64,000 nt of DNA from Flavobacterium gelidicaeli (GTDB taxonomy: Bacteria; Bacteroidota; Bacteroidia; Flavobacteriales; Flavobacteriaceae), in NCBI RefSeq assembly GCF_013294005.1, contig NZ_JABSNK010000005.1, forward strand, positions 62,001 to 126,000, in the 5' to 3' direction. The notes beneath the pieces were generated by a model. That model had not been told where the DNA came from and made no database searches. It saw nothing but the letters and a program-made list of their open reading frames with translations. Below are positions 8,085 through 16,432 of the stretch, in pieces (positions within the stretch are counted from its first letter, which is position 1; every line of letters begins with the position of its first letter). The translations under genes were made by a program, and so were the position numbers.

Positions 8085-9356
8085 ATGGAAGAATATGGTA
8101 AAATATTAATAATTGCCATGCCGTTATTTGCGGTATTAATTATTATCGAAAAGCTTTACGGAATCTACAAAGGTGAAGATAATGTTCCTGTCATGGACGC
8201 CGTCTCTAGCATTAGTTCCGGAATAACAAATGCTGTAAAAGACGTTTTGGGCTTGAGTATTACTTTTATCTCATACGATTGGATGGTTTCTAAAATAGCG
8301 CTATTTACTTTAGAACCTAATGCCGTTACCTATATTGTTGCCTTTATAATCATTGATTTCTATGGCTATTGGAATCATAGAATAGCCCACCAAGTTAATT
8401 TTTTCTGGAATAAACACGCCATACATCACAGTAGTGAAGAGTTTAATCTTGCTTGTGCATTAAGACAGTCAATCGCTACTTTCATAAACTTATTTACCTT
8501 TATATTAATTCCTGCAGCGCTTATTGGCGTTCCCGCCAAAGTGATTATTATTACCTTACCGATACAGTTGTTTTTACAGTTTTGGTACCATACAAAACAC
8601 ATCAAGAAAATGGGGTTTTTAGAAAAAATACTCGTAACGCCTTCCCATCACAGAGTTCATCATGCCATTAATCCCGAGTACATAGATAAAAATCATGCAC
8701 AAATTTTTATAATTTGGGACAAATGGTTTGGTACTTTTCAAGAGGAATTAGCTTCAGTACCGCCTGTTTTTGGAATTACAAGACCAGCAGAAACTTGGAA
8801 CCCAATAAAAATTAACTTCCAGCATCTTAATTTATTAATTCTTGACGCATGGCGATCTAATAATTGGAAAGATAAATTTACTATTTGGTTCAAACCAACA
8901 GGATGGAGACCTGAAAATTTTGAAGAAAAATATCCCGTTAATAAAATCATCAATGTGTACGACTTTCAAAAATATGGTACAGAAAATTCTAAAGCATTAA
9001 CTTACTGGGCCATTACCCAAACAGTTTTCACCCTTTTAATCGTTGGGTATTTGTTTGATTCTATTGGTTCGATTAGCTTGACAAATACTTTGATCTACGG
9101 TTTTTTTATCTTGACAACAATTTACAGCTATACAGAGCTTATGGATAAAAATAAGAATGCTATTTATTGGGAAACTATCCGCATGATTTTAGGAGTAGTG
9201 ATTCTTATTTATTTAGGTGGTTGGTTTGGCTTAAATACTATAGCTCCCATAAGTACCTATATCATTATTACTTACTTGCTATTGTCTTGGGCAATGTCCA
9301 TTTATTTTGTTTCCTTCGAATTTAAAGTTTCTAAACCCGAATTTATCAATTCCTAA
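8085..9356 (+). CDS. Sterol desaturase / fatty acid hydroxylase family membrane enzyme
   Basis: This 423-residue integral membrane protein belongs to the di-iron fatty acid hydroxylase superfamily. The three histidine clusters are present: HRIAH (HxxxH), HAIHH (HxxHH) and HHRVHH (HHxxHH), with a further His in DKNHAQ. Family members oxidise lipids, sterols or carotenoids at the membrane face; the substrate here is unknown. The C-terminal about 130 residues add four more hydrophobic helices beyond the catalytic part. I chose ATG 8085 (MEEYGKILI) over ATG 8073, which lies within the clpS terminator stem. A lysoplasmalogenase gene follows after 7 nt, pointing to membrane lipid metabolism. Confidence 0.85.
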   Translation: MEEYGKILIIAMPLFAVLIIIEKLYGIYKGEDNVPVMDAVSSISSGITNAVKDVLGLSITFISYDWMVSKIALFTLEPNAVTYIVAFIIIDFYGYWNHRIAHQVNFFWNKHAIHHSSEEFNLACALRQSIATFINLFTFILIPAALIGVPAKVIIITLPIQLFLQFWYHTKHIKKMGFLEKILVTPSHHRVHHAINPEYIDKNHAQIFIIWDKWFGTFQEELASVPPVFGITRPAETWNPIKINFQHLNLLILDAWRSNNWKDKFTIWFKPTGWRPENFEEKYPVNKIINVYDFQKYGTENSKALTYWAITQTVFTLLIVGYLFDSIGSISLTNTLIYGFFILTTIYSYTELMDKNKNAIYWETIRMILGVVILIYLGGWFGLNTIAPISTYIIITYLLLSWAMSIYFVSFEFKVSKPEFINS

Positions 9357-9363
9357 AGCTATT

Positions 9364-10035
9364 ATGAAAACCAATACATTATTAAAAAGTTACCTCGCTT
9401 TCAGTGCCTTATATTTAGCAATCCTTCTTTTAGAACTTGAAACTATTGCTGGATTCATGAAACCGGTATTGATTTTGCTTTTAATTGCGGCAGTCTATTT
9501 AAGTGCCTCATTTACATCAAAAAAACTGCTTTTAATCGCATTATTGTGCTCTTGGATAGGAGATATTATTTTACTTTTTGCAGATCGTGGAGAGTTGTAT
9601 TTTATTTTTGGACTTGTAGCCTTTTTAATTTCACATCTGGTTTATATTTTTCTTTTCAACAAACAACTAAAACCAAAAAAAGATCACAATAGAGCCATCT
9701 ATTGGTCTGGAGTCACAGCAATCATTGCTTACTTAATGATTTTCTTGTCGATATTATTACCTAGTTTGGGTGAATTGACCATTCCCGTATTTGTATATGC
9801 TTTAGTAATATCAACTATGTTACTGTTTGCTTTGAAAGGTTTTTTAATTTGGCAAAAGCCCGCAAGTTGGTATGTATTATTAGGGGCAATTGTTTTTGTA
9901 AGTTCAGATAGCATCCTCGCTTTTGACAAGTTTTACAGTCCCATTATGTACAATTCATTTTTTATAATGGTCACTTATATTCTTGCCCAATACCTGATTG
10001 TAGTAGGAATATTAAAATTGAACCAAAAAAAATAG
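9364..10035 (+). CDS. Lysoplasmalogenase (YhhN/TMEM86 family)
   Basis: YhhN/TMEM86 proteins hydrolyse the vinyl-ether bond of lysoplasmalogens or related lysolipids. The 223-residue product (MKTNTLLKSYLAF start) has about eight hydrophobic segments and the family motifs CSWIGDIILLFAD and FVSSDSILAFDKF, which carry the conserved acidic residues. The frame is open 19 codons further up to a TTG, but that would overlap the preceding gene by 50 nt, so the ATG at 9364 is preferred. It likely forms one operon with the upstream hydroxylase. Confidence 0.82.
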   Translation: MKTNTLLKSYLAFSALYLAILLLELETIAGFMKPVLILLLIAAVYLSASFTSKKLLLIALLCSWIGDIILLFADRGELYFIFGLVAFLISHLVYIFLFNKQLKPKKDHNRAIYWSGVTAIIAYLMIFLSILLPSLGELTIPVFVYALVISTMLLFALKGFLIWQKPASWYVLLGAIVFVSSDSILAFDKFYSPIMYNSFFIMVTYILAQYLIVVGILKLNQKK

Positions 10036-10060
10036 CATCCTCAACTAGAGAATGCTATTT
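10030..10060. terminator. Bidirectional terminator between convergent genes
   Basis: A 13-bp stem (10030-10042 with 10048-10060, one G-T type pair) flanked by A-runs on the left and T-rich sequence on the right. It overlaps the lysoplasmalogenase stop codon and lies before the end of the convergent YeeE/YedE gene. Confidence 0.75.
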
Positions 10061-10083
10061 AAAATCTTTACCTAATACTAATT

Positions 10084-10500
10084 TTAGTGAGGTAATTTAT
10101 CTTTAAAAACTCCATAGAGGTAAGTTCCTAGCAACGCACCAAATAAAACGATAAAAACACTCCAAAAACCAGCACCAATCAAGATATAAATAGGCCCAGG
10201 ACAAGCACCAACAAGTGCCCAGCCAAGTCCAAATAATATTCCGCCAATCCAATATCTTGCATTACCCGGTTCTTTATCGGCAATTTCGATAGGCAAGCCT
10301 TTGATGTCTTTAATCTTATTCCTTTTTATGATTTGGATACCAATAACTCCCGTTACCACCGCAGTCATTATGATTCCGTACATATGGAAAGATTGAAACT
10401 GAAACATTTCATAAATACGGTACCATGAAACGGCTTCTGATTTTGTAAGTACGATTCCGAAAACGAAACCAACAAGTAAATATTTTATTATTTTCATCAT
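10084..10500 (-). CDS. YeeE/YedE-type transporter, C-terminal half protein (DUF6691-like)
   Basis: This 138-residue membrane protein has four hydrophobic segments and the motif GLGWALVGACPGPIYILIG, in which the conserved Cys (GACPGP) lines the conduction path in YeeE-type thiosulfate/sulfur transporters. It is half the length of a full YeeE. The other half is encoded immediately upstream with zero intergenic bases, so the two probably form one heteromeric transporter (PmpA/PmpB-like). No sulfurtransferase or persulfide dioxygenase gene is adjacent, so the cargo (sulfur species) is inferred from the family only. Confidence 0.85.
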   Translation of the reverse strand: MMKIIKYLLVGFVFGIVLTKSEAVSWYRIYEMFQFQSFHMYGIIMTAVVTGVIGIQIIKRNKIKDIKGLPIEIADKEPGNARYWIGGILFGLGWALVGACPGPIYILIGAGFWSVFIVLFGALLGTYLYGVFKDKLPH

Positions 10501-11058
10501 TTAAAAAATTAAGGGAAAAATTAAATATGCCATGATCAATCCACCAATAAAAAAACCTATTACGGCTTTTAATGAAGGAATTTGTAGGTTGCTTAAACCT
10601 GAGATAGCATGACCAGAAGTACACCCTCCAGCATAACGCGTACCAAAACCAATGAGAAGACCACCAACTAAAAGTATCGCAATACTCTTAGGTGATTGAA
10701 ATGCTTGCAAACCAAAAAGTACATCAGGAGCTAATTTACCATTAGGCGCGTCGATACCAAATGCTGCTAATTGCGCAATTGTTTTTGGGTTTATGGTCAC
10801 ATTAGACGGATCACTCATAAAATTCACAGCAACAAATCCGCCAAGCATAGCGCCTAAGACAACAATTAAATTCCAGCGTTGTGATTTCCAGTCAAAGTCA
10901 AAAAATTTTGTACGCTTACCTGCTCCCATTATCGTACACATCGAACGAAGGTTAGAGGACATTCCGAAAGATTTTCCGAAATATATCAGTGATAGCATTA
11001 TTAAACCGATAATAAACCCCGAAATATACCAGGGCCAAGTTTGAAAAAAAATAGTCAT
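10501..11058 (-). CDS. YeeE/YedE-type transporter, N-terminal half protein
   Basis: The 185-residue protein has four to five hydrophobic segments and the paired motif GFGTRYAGGCTSGHAISGLS, the signature Cys-containing loop of YeeE/YedE sulfur transporters (GGCTSGH). It is the first gene of a two-gene operon; its stop codon directly abuts the start of the downstream half. A good promoter lies 17-50 nt upstream on the same strand. Confidence 0.87.
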   Translation of the reverse strand: MTIFFQTWPWYISGFIIGLIMLSLIYFGKSFGMSSNLRSMCTIMGAGKRTKFFDFDWKSQRWNLIVVLGAMLGGFVAVNFMSDPSNVTINPKTIAQLAAFGIDAPNGKLAPDVLFGLQAFQSPKSIAILLVGGLLIGFGTRYAGGCTSGHAISGLSNLQIPSLKAVIGFFIGGLIMAYLIFPLIF

Positions 11059-11075
11059 AGTTTATTTATTTGTCG

Positions 11076-11108
11076 CAAAAATAGGGATTCTAGTATTTAG
11101 AATTCAAA
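11076..11108 (-). promoter_or_regulatory. Promoter of the YeeE/YedE operon
   Basis: On the minus strand a TTTG -33 element (11108-11105) is followed 21 nt later by TATTTTTG (11083-11076), an exact -7 box. This places the transcription start near 11070, a few bases upstream of the ATG at 11058. Confidence 0.75.
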
Positions 11109-11160
11109 GGTTTTCATCACAATTTTATATTTTGGTAGTAATCGTGTTTATAGTTCTGTT

Positions 11161-11168
11161 TATATTTG
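11161..11168 (+). promoter_or_regulatory. -7 element of the lipoprotein gene at 11205
   Basis: TATATTTG is an exact TAnnTTTG box 36 nt before the ATG. The nearest TTTG (11131-11134) is 26 nt upstream, somewhat farther than usual. Confidence 0.5.
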
Positions 11169-11204
11169 TAAGTAAAACTAAAAACCGTTCAAAATAACTC
11201 CATT

Positions 11205-11660
11205 ATGAAAAAAATAATAGTTGCTCTTACTTTTCTTTTATTTATGGTTTCTTGCGTGAGTACTAAATCTACTTTAAAAAACGTAGATGATAATGCTCCT
11301 ATTCCAAGATTATCAGTCCATAATACCTTTGTATTTACTGAGTACAGTACAAATAAAAAATATGGATATGATAAAGATTACCCTATCAACATTTTTTATT
11401 ACAGCACGCGAAACGACACTATTAATCAAGAGCGTTACCTGAATGCATTGTGTGGTCCTAAAGGCGAAAAAATAAGTTTTACAAAATTAGAAAGTTGTTG
11501 TCCGTTTCCTACTAAAAGAAGCGATATGGGCGCTGGATTTCTAGATGTATACGAAGTGAAATGGGAAGGTTTAAAAAAACCTATCTTACTGTATATGAAT
11601 ATTTATGAAAAAGGATATTTAAAAGTTCCTGTAGGTTTTGGTTTAAAAAAACAGGATTAA
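11205..11660 (+). CDS. Uncharacterised lipoprotein next to kdsA
   Basis: The 151-residue protein has a lipoprotein signal MKKIIVALTFLLFMVSC (lipobox MVSC). The mature part contains three further cysteines in LCGPKG and SCCPFP and ends in strand-rich sequence. I do not recognise a named domain. Similar flavobacterial proteins sit beside kdsA and, from memory, are sometimes mislabelled as KDO-8-phosphate synthase; this sequence has none of that enzyme's motifs. Probably an outer-membrane or periplasmic lipoprotein of unknown role. Confidence 0.75.
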   Translation: MKKIIVALTFLLFMVSCVSTKSTLKNVDDNAPIPRLSVHNTFVFTEYSTNKKYGYDKDYPINIFYYSTRNDTINQERYLNALCGPKGEKISFTKLESCCPFPTKRSDMGAGFLDVYEVKWEGLKKPILLYMNIYEKGYLKVPVGFGLKKQD

Positions 11661-11672
11661 CAATCTAAGTCC

Positions 11673-11750
11673 TAGCCCTGATAGCAGCGGTATCCTTATG
11701 GTTTTTTCTTTAAAAACCATAAGATACAAGCGTATAGCAGGAAACAGCTA
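11673..11750 (+). repeat. Dispersed structured repeat, copy 1 of 5
   Basis: Copy 1 begins TAGC-CCTG and ends CAGG-AAACA-GCTA, so the two ends pair (TAGC/GCTA and CCTG/CAGG). Between them lies an internal loop (ATAGCAGCGG facing AGCGTATAG) and a 12-bp distal stem (CTTATGGTTTTT / AAAAACCATAAG) capped by a short loop, with a bulged C at the base of the stem. It lies between the lipoprotein gene and kdsA in + orientation. Confidence 0.85.
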
Positions 11751-11815
11751 CTAATAACACTTAATAATCTCTATAAAAAAAGTTAAATCGTAAAGGGGAA
11801 ATCGCAAATCATAGC

Positions 11816-11823
11816 TACCTTTG
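11816..11823 (+). promoter_or_regulatory. -7 element of kdsA
   Basis: TACCTTTG is an exact TAnnTTTG box 22 nt before the kdsA ATG. It is identical to the box in front of prmA. No convincing -33 TTTG is seen. Confidence 0.6.
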
Positions 11824-11845
11824 CAACTTTAAAAAACAACACACT

Positions 11846-12664
11846 ATGAACATACACGATATACCACAAATCAAACACACTGATAGCGGAAATTTCTTTT
11901 TATTAGCTGGTCCTTGTGCCATTGAAGGAGAAGAAATGGCGATGAGAATTGCCGAAAAATTAGTAGGTATTACTGATAACTTACAAATTCCTTTTATTTT
12001 TAAAGGATCTTTCAAGAAAGCAAATCGTTCTAGAATTGATAGTTTTTCAGGAATAGGAGATGAAAAAGCGTTAAAAATATTAAGAAAAGTTTCGGAGACC
12101 TTTGGCGTTCCCACTGTTACTGATATTCATACAAATGAGGATGCTGATATGGCGGCTCAATATGTTGATGTTTTACAAATTCCGGCGTTTTTAGTTCGTC
12201 AAACGGATTTAGTTGTGGCTGCTGCCAATACTGGAAAAGTGGTCAACTTGAAAAAAGGACAATTTATGAGTCCTGAAAGCATGAAACATGCCGTACAAAA
12301 AGTATTGGATTGCAACAATCAAAAAGTTATGATTACAGATCGTGGAACTATGTTTGGCTACCAAGATATGGTTGTTGATTTTAGAGGAATTCCTACTATG
12401 CAACAATATGCATCTACGGTACTTGATGTAACACACTCTTTGCAACAGCCTAATCAAACTGCTGGTGTAACTGGAGGAAGACCTGATATGATTGAAACCA
12501 TTGCAAAAGCAGGTATTGCAGTAGGTGTTGACGGTATATTTATCGAAACACATTTTGATCCAGCTAACGCAAAAAGTGATGGAGCAAACATGTTGCATTT
12601 AGACTATTTTGAATCATTAATGACCAAATTAGTTGCCATTAGACAAACGGTTAATAATTTTTAA
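11846..12664 (+). CDS. kdsA: 3-deoxy-8-phosphooctulonate synthase (KDO-8-P synthase)
   Basis: KdsA condenses phosphoenolpyruvate with arabinose 5-phosphate to give KDO 8-phosphate for the lipopolysaccharide inner core. The 272-residue barrel shows LLAGPCAIEGEE (PEP/metal site), FKGSFKKANRSR (phosphate-binding KANRS motif), TDIHTNEDA, DVLQIPAFLVRQTDLV, KKGQFMSP, RGTMFGYQDMVVDFRG and DGIFIETHFDP. The catalytic set appears intact. A barrel-like protein gene follows after 17 nt. Confidence 0.97.
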   Translation: MNIHDIPQIKHTDSGNFFLLAGPCAIEGEEMAMRIAEKLVGITDNLQIPFIFKGSFKKANRSRIDSFSGIGDEKALKILRKVSETFGVPTVTDIHTNEDADMAAQYVDVLQIPAFLVRQTDLVVAAANTGKVVNLKKGQFMSPESMKHAVQKVLDCNNQKVMITDRGTMFGYQDMVVDFRGIPTMQQYASTVLDVTHSLQQPNQTAGVTGGRPDMIETIAKAGIAVGVDGIFIETHFDPANAKSDGANMLHLDYFESLMTKLVAIRQTVNNF

Positions 12665-12681
12665 TTTTATATATACACCAA

Positions 12682-13563
12682 GTGAAAAAGATAATATTAT
12701 TTACAGCTTTTTTAGCATTTAGCTTTGCTAATACTGTAAATGCACAAGAAGATATTAAAGTTCAAGACAGATATACTGCACACAATAAAGGAAAATTCTT
12801 TGTTTCGTGGGGAGGAAATAGAGACAGTTACACAAAGTCAGATGTGAACTACAAAGGTAAAGATTACAATTTTACTGTAGAAAACATGGTTGCAAAAGAC
12901 AAACCAAAAGGATGGCATGTAGATTATATAAATCCTTCAAGAATGACCATCCCACAAACGAACTTTAGACTAGGTTATTTTATTAGTGATCATTACAGTG
13001 TTACCATAGGTGTAGATCATATGAAATATGTAATGACACAAGATCAAACAGCTAATATTACAGGTACGATTAACTTGCCTGCTGGAGAAAGTGGCGCAAT
13101 TTACAATGGTGTCTATAACAATACACCGGTGAACTTTGCACAAGGTACAGAGGTAGGTGGAATTCCTTTCCTAACGTACGAACACACTGATGGTTTAAAT
13201 TATGTAAACACTGAAGTTTCTAGACACGATGATATTTCATCACTATTTAAAATAGGAAATACTGATAAAATTCAAGTAAACCTTACTGAAGGCGTGGGTG
13301 TAGGAGTATTATATCCAAAGACTAATACTACATTATTAGGAAAAGAACGTCACGATGACTTTCACGTTTCTGGATATGGAACTTCACTGAAAGCAGGATT
13401 GAATGTTACTTTTTTCAAACACTTTTATGTTCAAGGAGAATTAAAAGGTGGGTACATCAATATGCAAGACATTCGTACTACTAAGAGTAGTGAGGACAGC
13501 GCTTCACAAGATTTTTTCTTTTTCCAAAGAATAATTGCTTTTGGAGGTATTTTTAGAATCTAA
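12682..13563 (+). CDS. Putative outer-membrane beta-barrel protein of unknown function
   Basis: The 293-residue protein starts with GTG and has a clear Sec signal (MKKIILFTAFLAFSFANTVNA, cleavage about residue 21). The mature part is rich in alternating, aromatic-ending strands such as TNFRLGYFISDHYSVTIGVDHMKY, TSLKAGLNVTF and FYVQGELKGGYINM, and ends in a strand FGGIFRI. This is the pattern of a small outer-membrane barrel. No named family is recognised. It follows kdsA by 17 nt and precedes a terminator, so it is probably co-transcribed with kdsA. Confidence 0.75.
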   Translation: MKKIILFTAFLAFSFANTVNAQEDIKVQDRYTAHNKGKFFVSWGGNRDSYTKSDVNYKGKDYNFTVENMVAKDKPKGWHVDYINPSRMTIPQTNFRLGYFISDHYSVTIGVDHMKYVMTQDQTANITGTINLPAGESGAIYNGVYNNTPVNFAQGTEVGGIPFLTYEHTDGLNYVNTEVSRHDDISSLFKIGNTDKIQVNLTEGVGVGVLYPKTNTTLLGKERHDDFHVSGYGTSLKAGLNVTFFKHFYVQGELKGGYINMQDIRTTKSSEDSASQDFFFFQRIIAFGGIFRI

Positions 13564-13581
13564 AACATAATAATACTATTT

Positions 13582-13621
13582 AAAAAAGGGTTTGTTTTTA
13601 ATTAAACAATCCCTTTTTTTA
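13582..13621 (+). terminator. Terminator after the kdsA-barrel operon
   Basis: An inverted repeat with AAAAAAGGG and CCCTTTTTT at the base and GTTT/AAAC above (one mismatch), followed by T, starts 19 nt after the stop codon at 13563. Confidence 0.8.
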
Positions 13622-13758
13622 TGCTAGTGCCAATAAAAAATTTACTTTTTGAAGTCATTCAATCCTTTTTTTGATTAATTTTAGAAGCCGATTTTATTTT
13701 TCAGTGATTTAGCCTACATAAATATTTCATTAATAAAATTAAATCTTAATAATTTTTA

Positions 13759-14859
13759 ATGATACGAAGTAATCAAAAAATAGCCGATCAAGAAATCAAC
13801 ACATTCATAAAATTTAAACAGTTTTTTGAATTGTCTCCTGATTTATTGTGCGTTGCAGGTTTTGATGGTTATTTCAAACAAATAAACCCTGCTGTATCTA
13901 ATTTATTAGGCTATAGCCAAGAAGAGTTACTTGCAAAACCTATTAGTTTTTTTGTGCATCATGAAGATAAAAAGACGACAATAAATGCTCAAAACGACCT
14001 AAAAAATAAAATTCCGTTACTTAATTTCGAGAACAGGTATTTAACTAAAAATGGTACAACAATTTGGCTTTTATGGACTTCTTTACCTATAGAAAGCGAT
14101 AGTCATGTTTATGCTATAGCAAAAAACATTACGTATCAAAAAGAACTTGAAAAAGAACGGAATCAAAACTTGACGGATCTTATAAACATCAATAATAATT
14201 TCAAGAAGCTAACCTATACCGCAGCGCATGACTTGAGATCTCCTGTGAACAACCTATTGACAATTTTTGATTTATTAGAAACGGATACTATTAATGATCC
14301 AGAAACAGCTGAGTTTATAACACTTTTAAAAACAACTTCATTAAATTTAAAAGACACACTCAATGAATATGTGACAATGCTTGACAAGCAAAATGAGATC
14401 AACGAACATCTAGAAGTAGTTCATTTTCAAGAAACATTAGAAGACACAGTACTATCTATTAATGCGTTGATTGAAAATTCACAAGCAAAAATCGATTGCA
14501 ATTTTACTGAATTAAAGTGTATTGCTTTTAATAAATCCAACCTGAAAAGTATTTTTCTTAATTTGATTACCAATGCTATAAAATATGCTAATCCAGATTA
14601 TTTGCCTCGAATTTCTATTTTTTCAAAAACGAGTGACGATCAAAAGCAATTGATTGTAACTGATAACGGAATTGGTTTTGATATGGAAGTCGTGAAAGAT
14701 AAAATTTTTGGTTTACACCAAAAATTCCATGATCACGAAGATAGCAAAGGCATTGGCTTATATTTAGTACACAACCACATCACGAGTCTTGGAGGTAACA
14801 TTACAGTGGATAGTAAAGTAAACCATGGAACTACTTTCACAATAACTTTTAAAGACTAA
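13759..14859 (+). CDS. Soluble PAS-domain sensor histidine kinase
   Basis: The 366-residue protein has no membrane helix, so it senses a cytoplasmic signal. A PAS domain covers about residues 20-130 (ELSPDLLCVAGFDGYFKQIN, GYSQEEL), followed by a helical dimerisation domain with the phospho-acceptor H157 in TAAHDLRSPVNNLL. The ATPase domain shows the N box FLNLITNAIKYAN (N272), G1 TDNGIGFD (302-308) and G2 SKGIGLYLV (329-337). It looks catalytically complete. No response regulator gene is adjacent, so its partner is unknown. Confidence 0.92.
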   Translation: MIRSNQKIADQEINTFIKFKQFFELSPDLLCVAGFDGYFKQINPAVSNLLGYSQEELLAKPISFFVHHEDKKTTINAQNDLKNKIPLLNFENRYLTKNGTTIWLLWTSLPIESDSHVYAIAKNITYQKELEKERNQNLTDLININNNFKKLTYTAAHDLRSPVNNLLTIFDLLETDTINDPETAEFITLLKTTSLNLKDTLNEYVTMLDKQNEINEHLEVVHFQETLEDTVLSINALIENSQAKIDCNFTELKCIAFNKSNLKSIFLNLITNAIKYANPDYLPRISIFSKTSDDQKQLIVTDNGIGFDMEVVKDKIFGLHQKFHDHEDSKGIGLYLVHNHITSLGGNITVDSKVNHGTTFTITFKD

Positions 14860-14888
14860 TTTTAGAAGTTATTCCTTAATAAGTAATA

Positions 14889-14920
14889 GCCCCACTAGTT
14901 TAAACTAGTAGGGCTATTTG
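14889..14920. terminator. Bidirectional terminator between the histidine kinase and the M28 peptidase
   Basis: The near-perfect palindrome AGCCC-C-ACTAGTTTAAACTAGT-A-GGGCT (14889-14916) lies midway between two convergent genes and is followed by T-rich sequence. Confidence 0.8.
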
Positions 14921-14943
14921 TTAAAATCTATTTGGATTAAATC

Positions 14944-16323
14944 TTATTTTAAAATCCCTTTTTGATCCATTAAATACATCAATGAAGTCATTGTTCCCGT
15001 TCCTAATTCCAACTCTCTTTTATCCACAGCATCAAATTTATCATTTGCTGCATGGTGATAATCAAAATAACGTTGTGAATCTGGTTTTAAACCTGCTTTT
15101 ACGATGTTTTTAGAGGTTAATGGACCAATATCTGACCCACTGTGCCCTTCTACAAAACTATGGATTAAATAAGGTTCGAATAATTTACTAAACTCAGCAA
15201 TTTGGTTAAAATTAGCTTTATCACATTCTAACGAAAATCCTCTTGGACTAAATCCACCCGAATCGCTTTCTAAAGCAAAAATATGGTTTTCTTTATTTTT
15301 TAAAGACAGTTCCTCATATTTGTTACCGCCTCTTAAACCGTTTTCTTCATTCATGAAAAGCACTACTCGTATTGTATTTTTAGGTTTGTACCCTATATTC
15401 TTGAAAATATTAGCGACGTCCATACTTTGTACTACTCCTGCTCCATCATCATGTGATCCATCAGCAAGATCCCAAGAATCAAGATGTCCGCCTACAACCA
15501 TAATGTTTTCTGGCGTTACTGAACCTTTAATTTCTCCCACTACATTGTAAGAAAGTACGTCGTCAAACTGCTCGCAAGACTGCTTGAAGTAGAAATTCAA
15601 CTTTGGATTTTTCTTCAAAGTTTTACTCAACAATTCTGCACCATTAGTACTAATTGCGGCAGTAGGGATGTATTTTGACTTAGGTAAATCTCCGTAACTT
15701 TGCGTTCCTGTGTGTGGAAAATCATCTAATCTTAAATTTAGCGAACGTACAATAGTTCCCACTGCGCCAAGTTCTGCTGCTTTTTGTGCTCCTGCATAAC
15801 GCTGATCTACAGCTCCTGAATACGCATGAAACGATTCTATCTGTTCATTATCCATGGGTCTATTAAAAAAGACAATCTTTCCTTTTACTTTCGCTGCTCC
15901 TAATGCTGTCAGTTCATCAAAATTCTGAACTTCTATAACTTCTGCAGTTAGACCATTTTTGGCTGTAGCCACTGATCCTCCTAAGGCGCAAATAGGCACC
16001 ACGGTTTTTGTTTTATTATCTAAAATATAGGCCGTCTCTTTTTCGCCTCTTACCCATTTAGGCACCATTACTTCTTGTAAGTACACTTTATCAAAACCTA
16101 ATTTTTCCATTTCAGCTTTGGTATATTGCACCGCTTTCTCAGCATTTGCAGAACCTGACAAACGCGCCCCAATATCATTCGATAAATGATCTAACCATGC
16201 GTATGATTTCGAGTTGGTTAATGCTTGTTTATAGATTTCCTTTAATACTTGCTCGTCTGTTTTTTGTGCAAAAAGCGAACTAGTTCCTAACAGAAATAAT
16301 GCGACTACCGTTATTTTTTTCAT
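14944..16323 (-). CDS. Secreted M28-family metallopeptidase with a PA domain
   Basis: The 459-residue protein has a Sec signal (about residues 1-20, ending in FAQ). A protease-associated (PA) insert lies around 120-260 and the M28 zinc peptidase core follows. Metal and catalytic residues are visible in GGHLDSWDLADGSHDDGAG (H and D ligands), MNEENGLRGG (catalytic Glu and ligand), ESDSGGF and the final YFDYHHAANDKFD. It probably degrades peptides or trims amino acids in the periplasm or outside the cell. It stands alone on the minus strand. Confidence 0.92.
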   Translation of the reverse strand: MKKITVVALFLLGTSSLFAQKTDEQVLKEIYKQALTNSKSYAWLDHLSNDIGARLSGSANAEKAVQYTKAEMEKLGFDKVYLQEVMVPKWVRGEKETAYILDNKTKTVVPICALGGSVATAKNGLTAEVIEVQNFDELTALGAAKVKGKIVFFNRPMDNEQIESFHAYSGAVDQRYAGAQKAAELGAVGTIVRSLNLRLDDFPHTGTQSYGDLPKSKYIPTAAISTNGAELLSKTLKKNPKLNFYFKQSCEQFDDVLSYNVVGEIKGSVTPENIMVVGGHLDSWDLADGSHDDGAGVVQSMDVANIFKNIGYKPKNTIRVVLFMNEENGLRGGNKYEELSLKNKENHIFALESDSGGFSPRGFSLECDKANFNQIAEFSKLFEPYLIHSFVEGHSGSDIGPLTSKNIVKAGLKPDSQRYFDYHHAANDKFDAVDKRELELGTGTMTSLMYLMDQKGILK

Positions 16324-16432
16324 TGGTTCTTTGAGTTAATTTTGTATTATCTAATGTAAATTGTAAGCAATTTAAATCATCAGTTCTTAACTAAATTTAA
16401 TTGATGCTAAAATAATAAAATGAAGCTTTAAA

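Noticed and set aside
9307..9363. Extended TTG start of the lysoplasmalogenase
   Set aside because: It would overlap the preceding gene by 50 nt; ATG 9364 gives a standard N-terminus.
12209..12598. 129-codon minus-strand frame opposite kdsA
   Set aside because: Low-complexity shadow of the kdsA coding strand with many Cys and Ser, no family match and no promoter.
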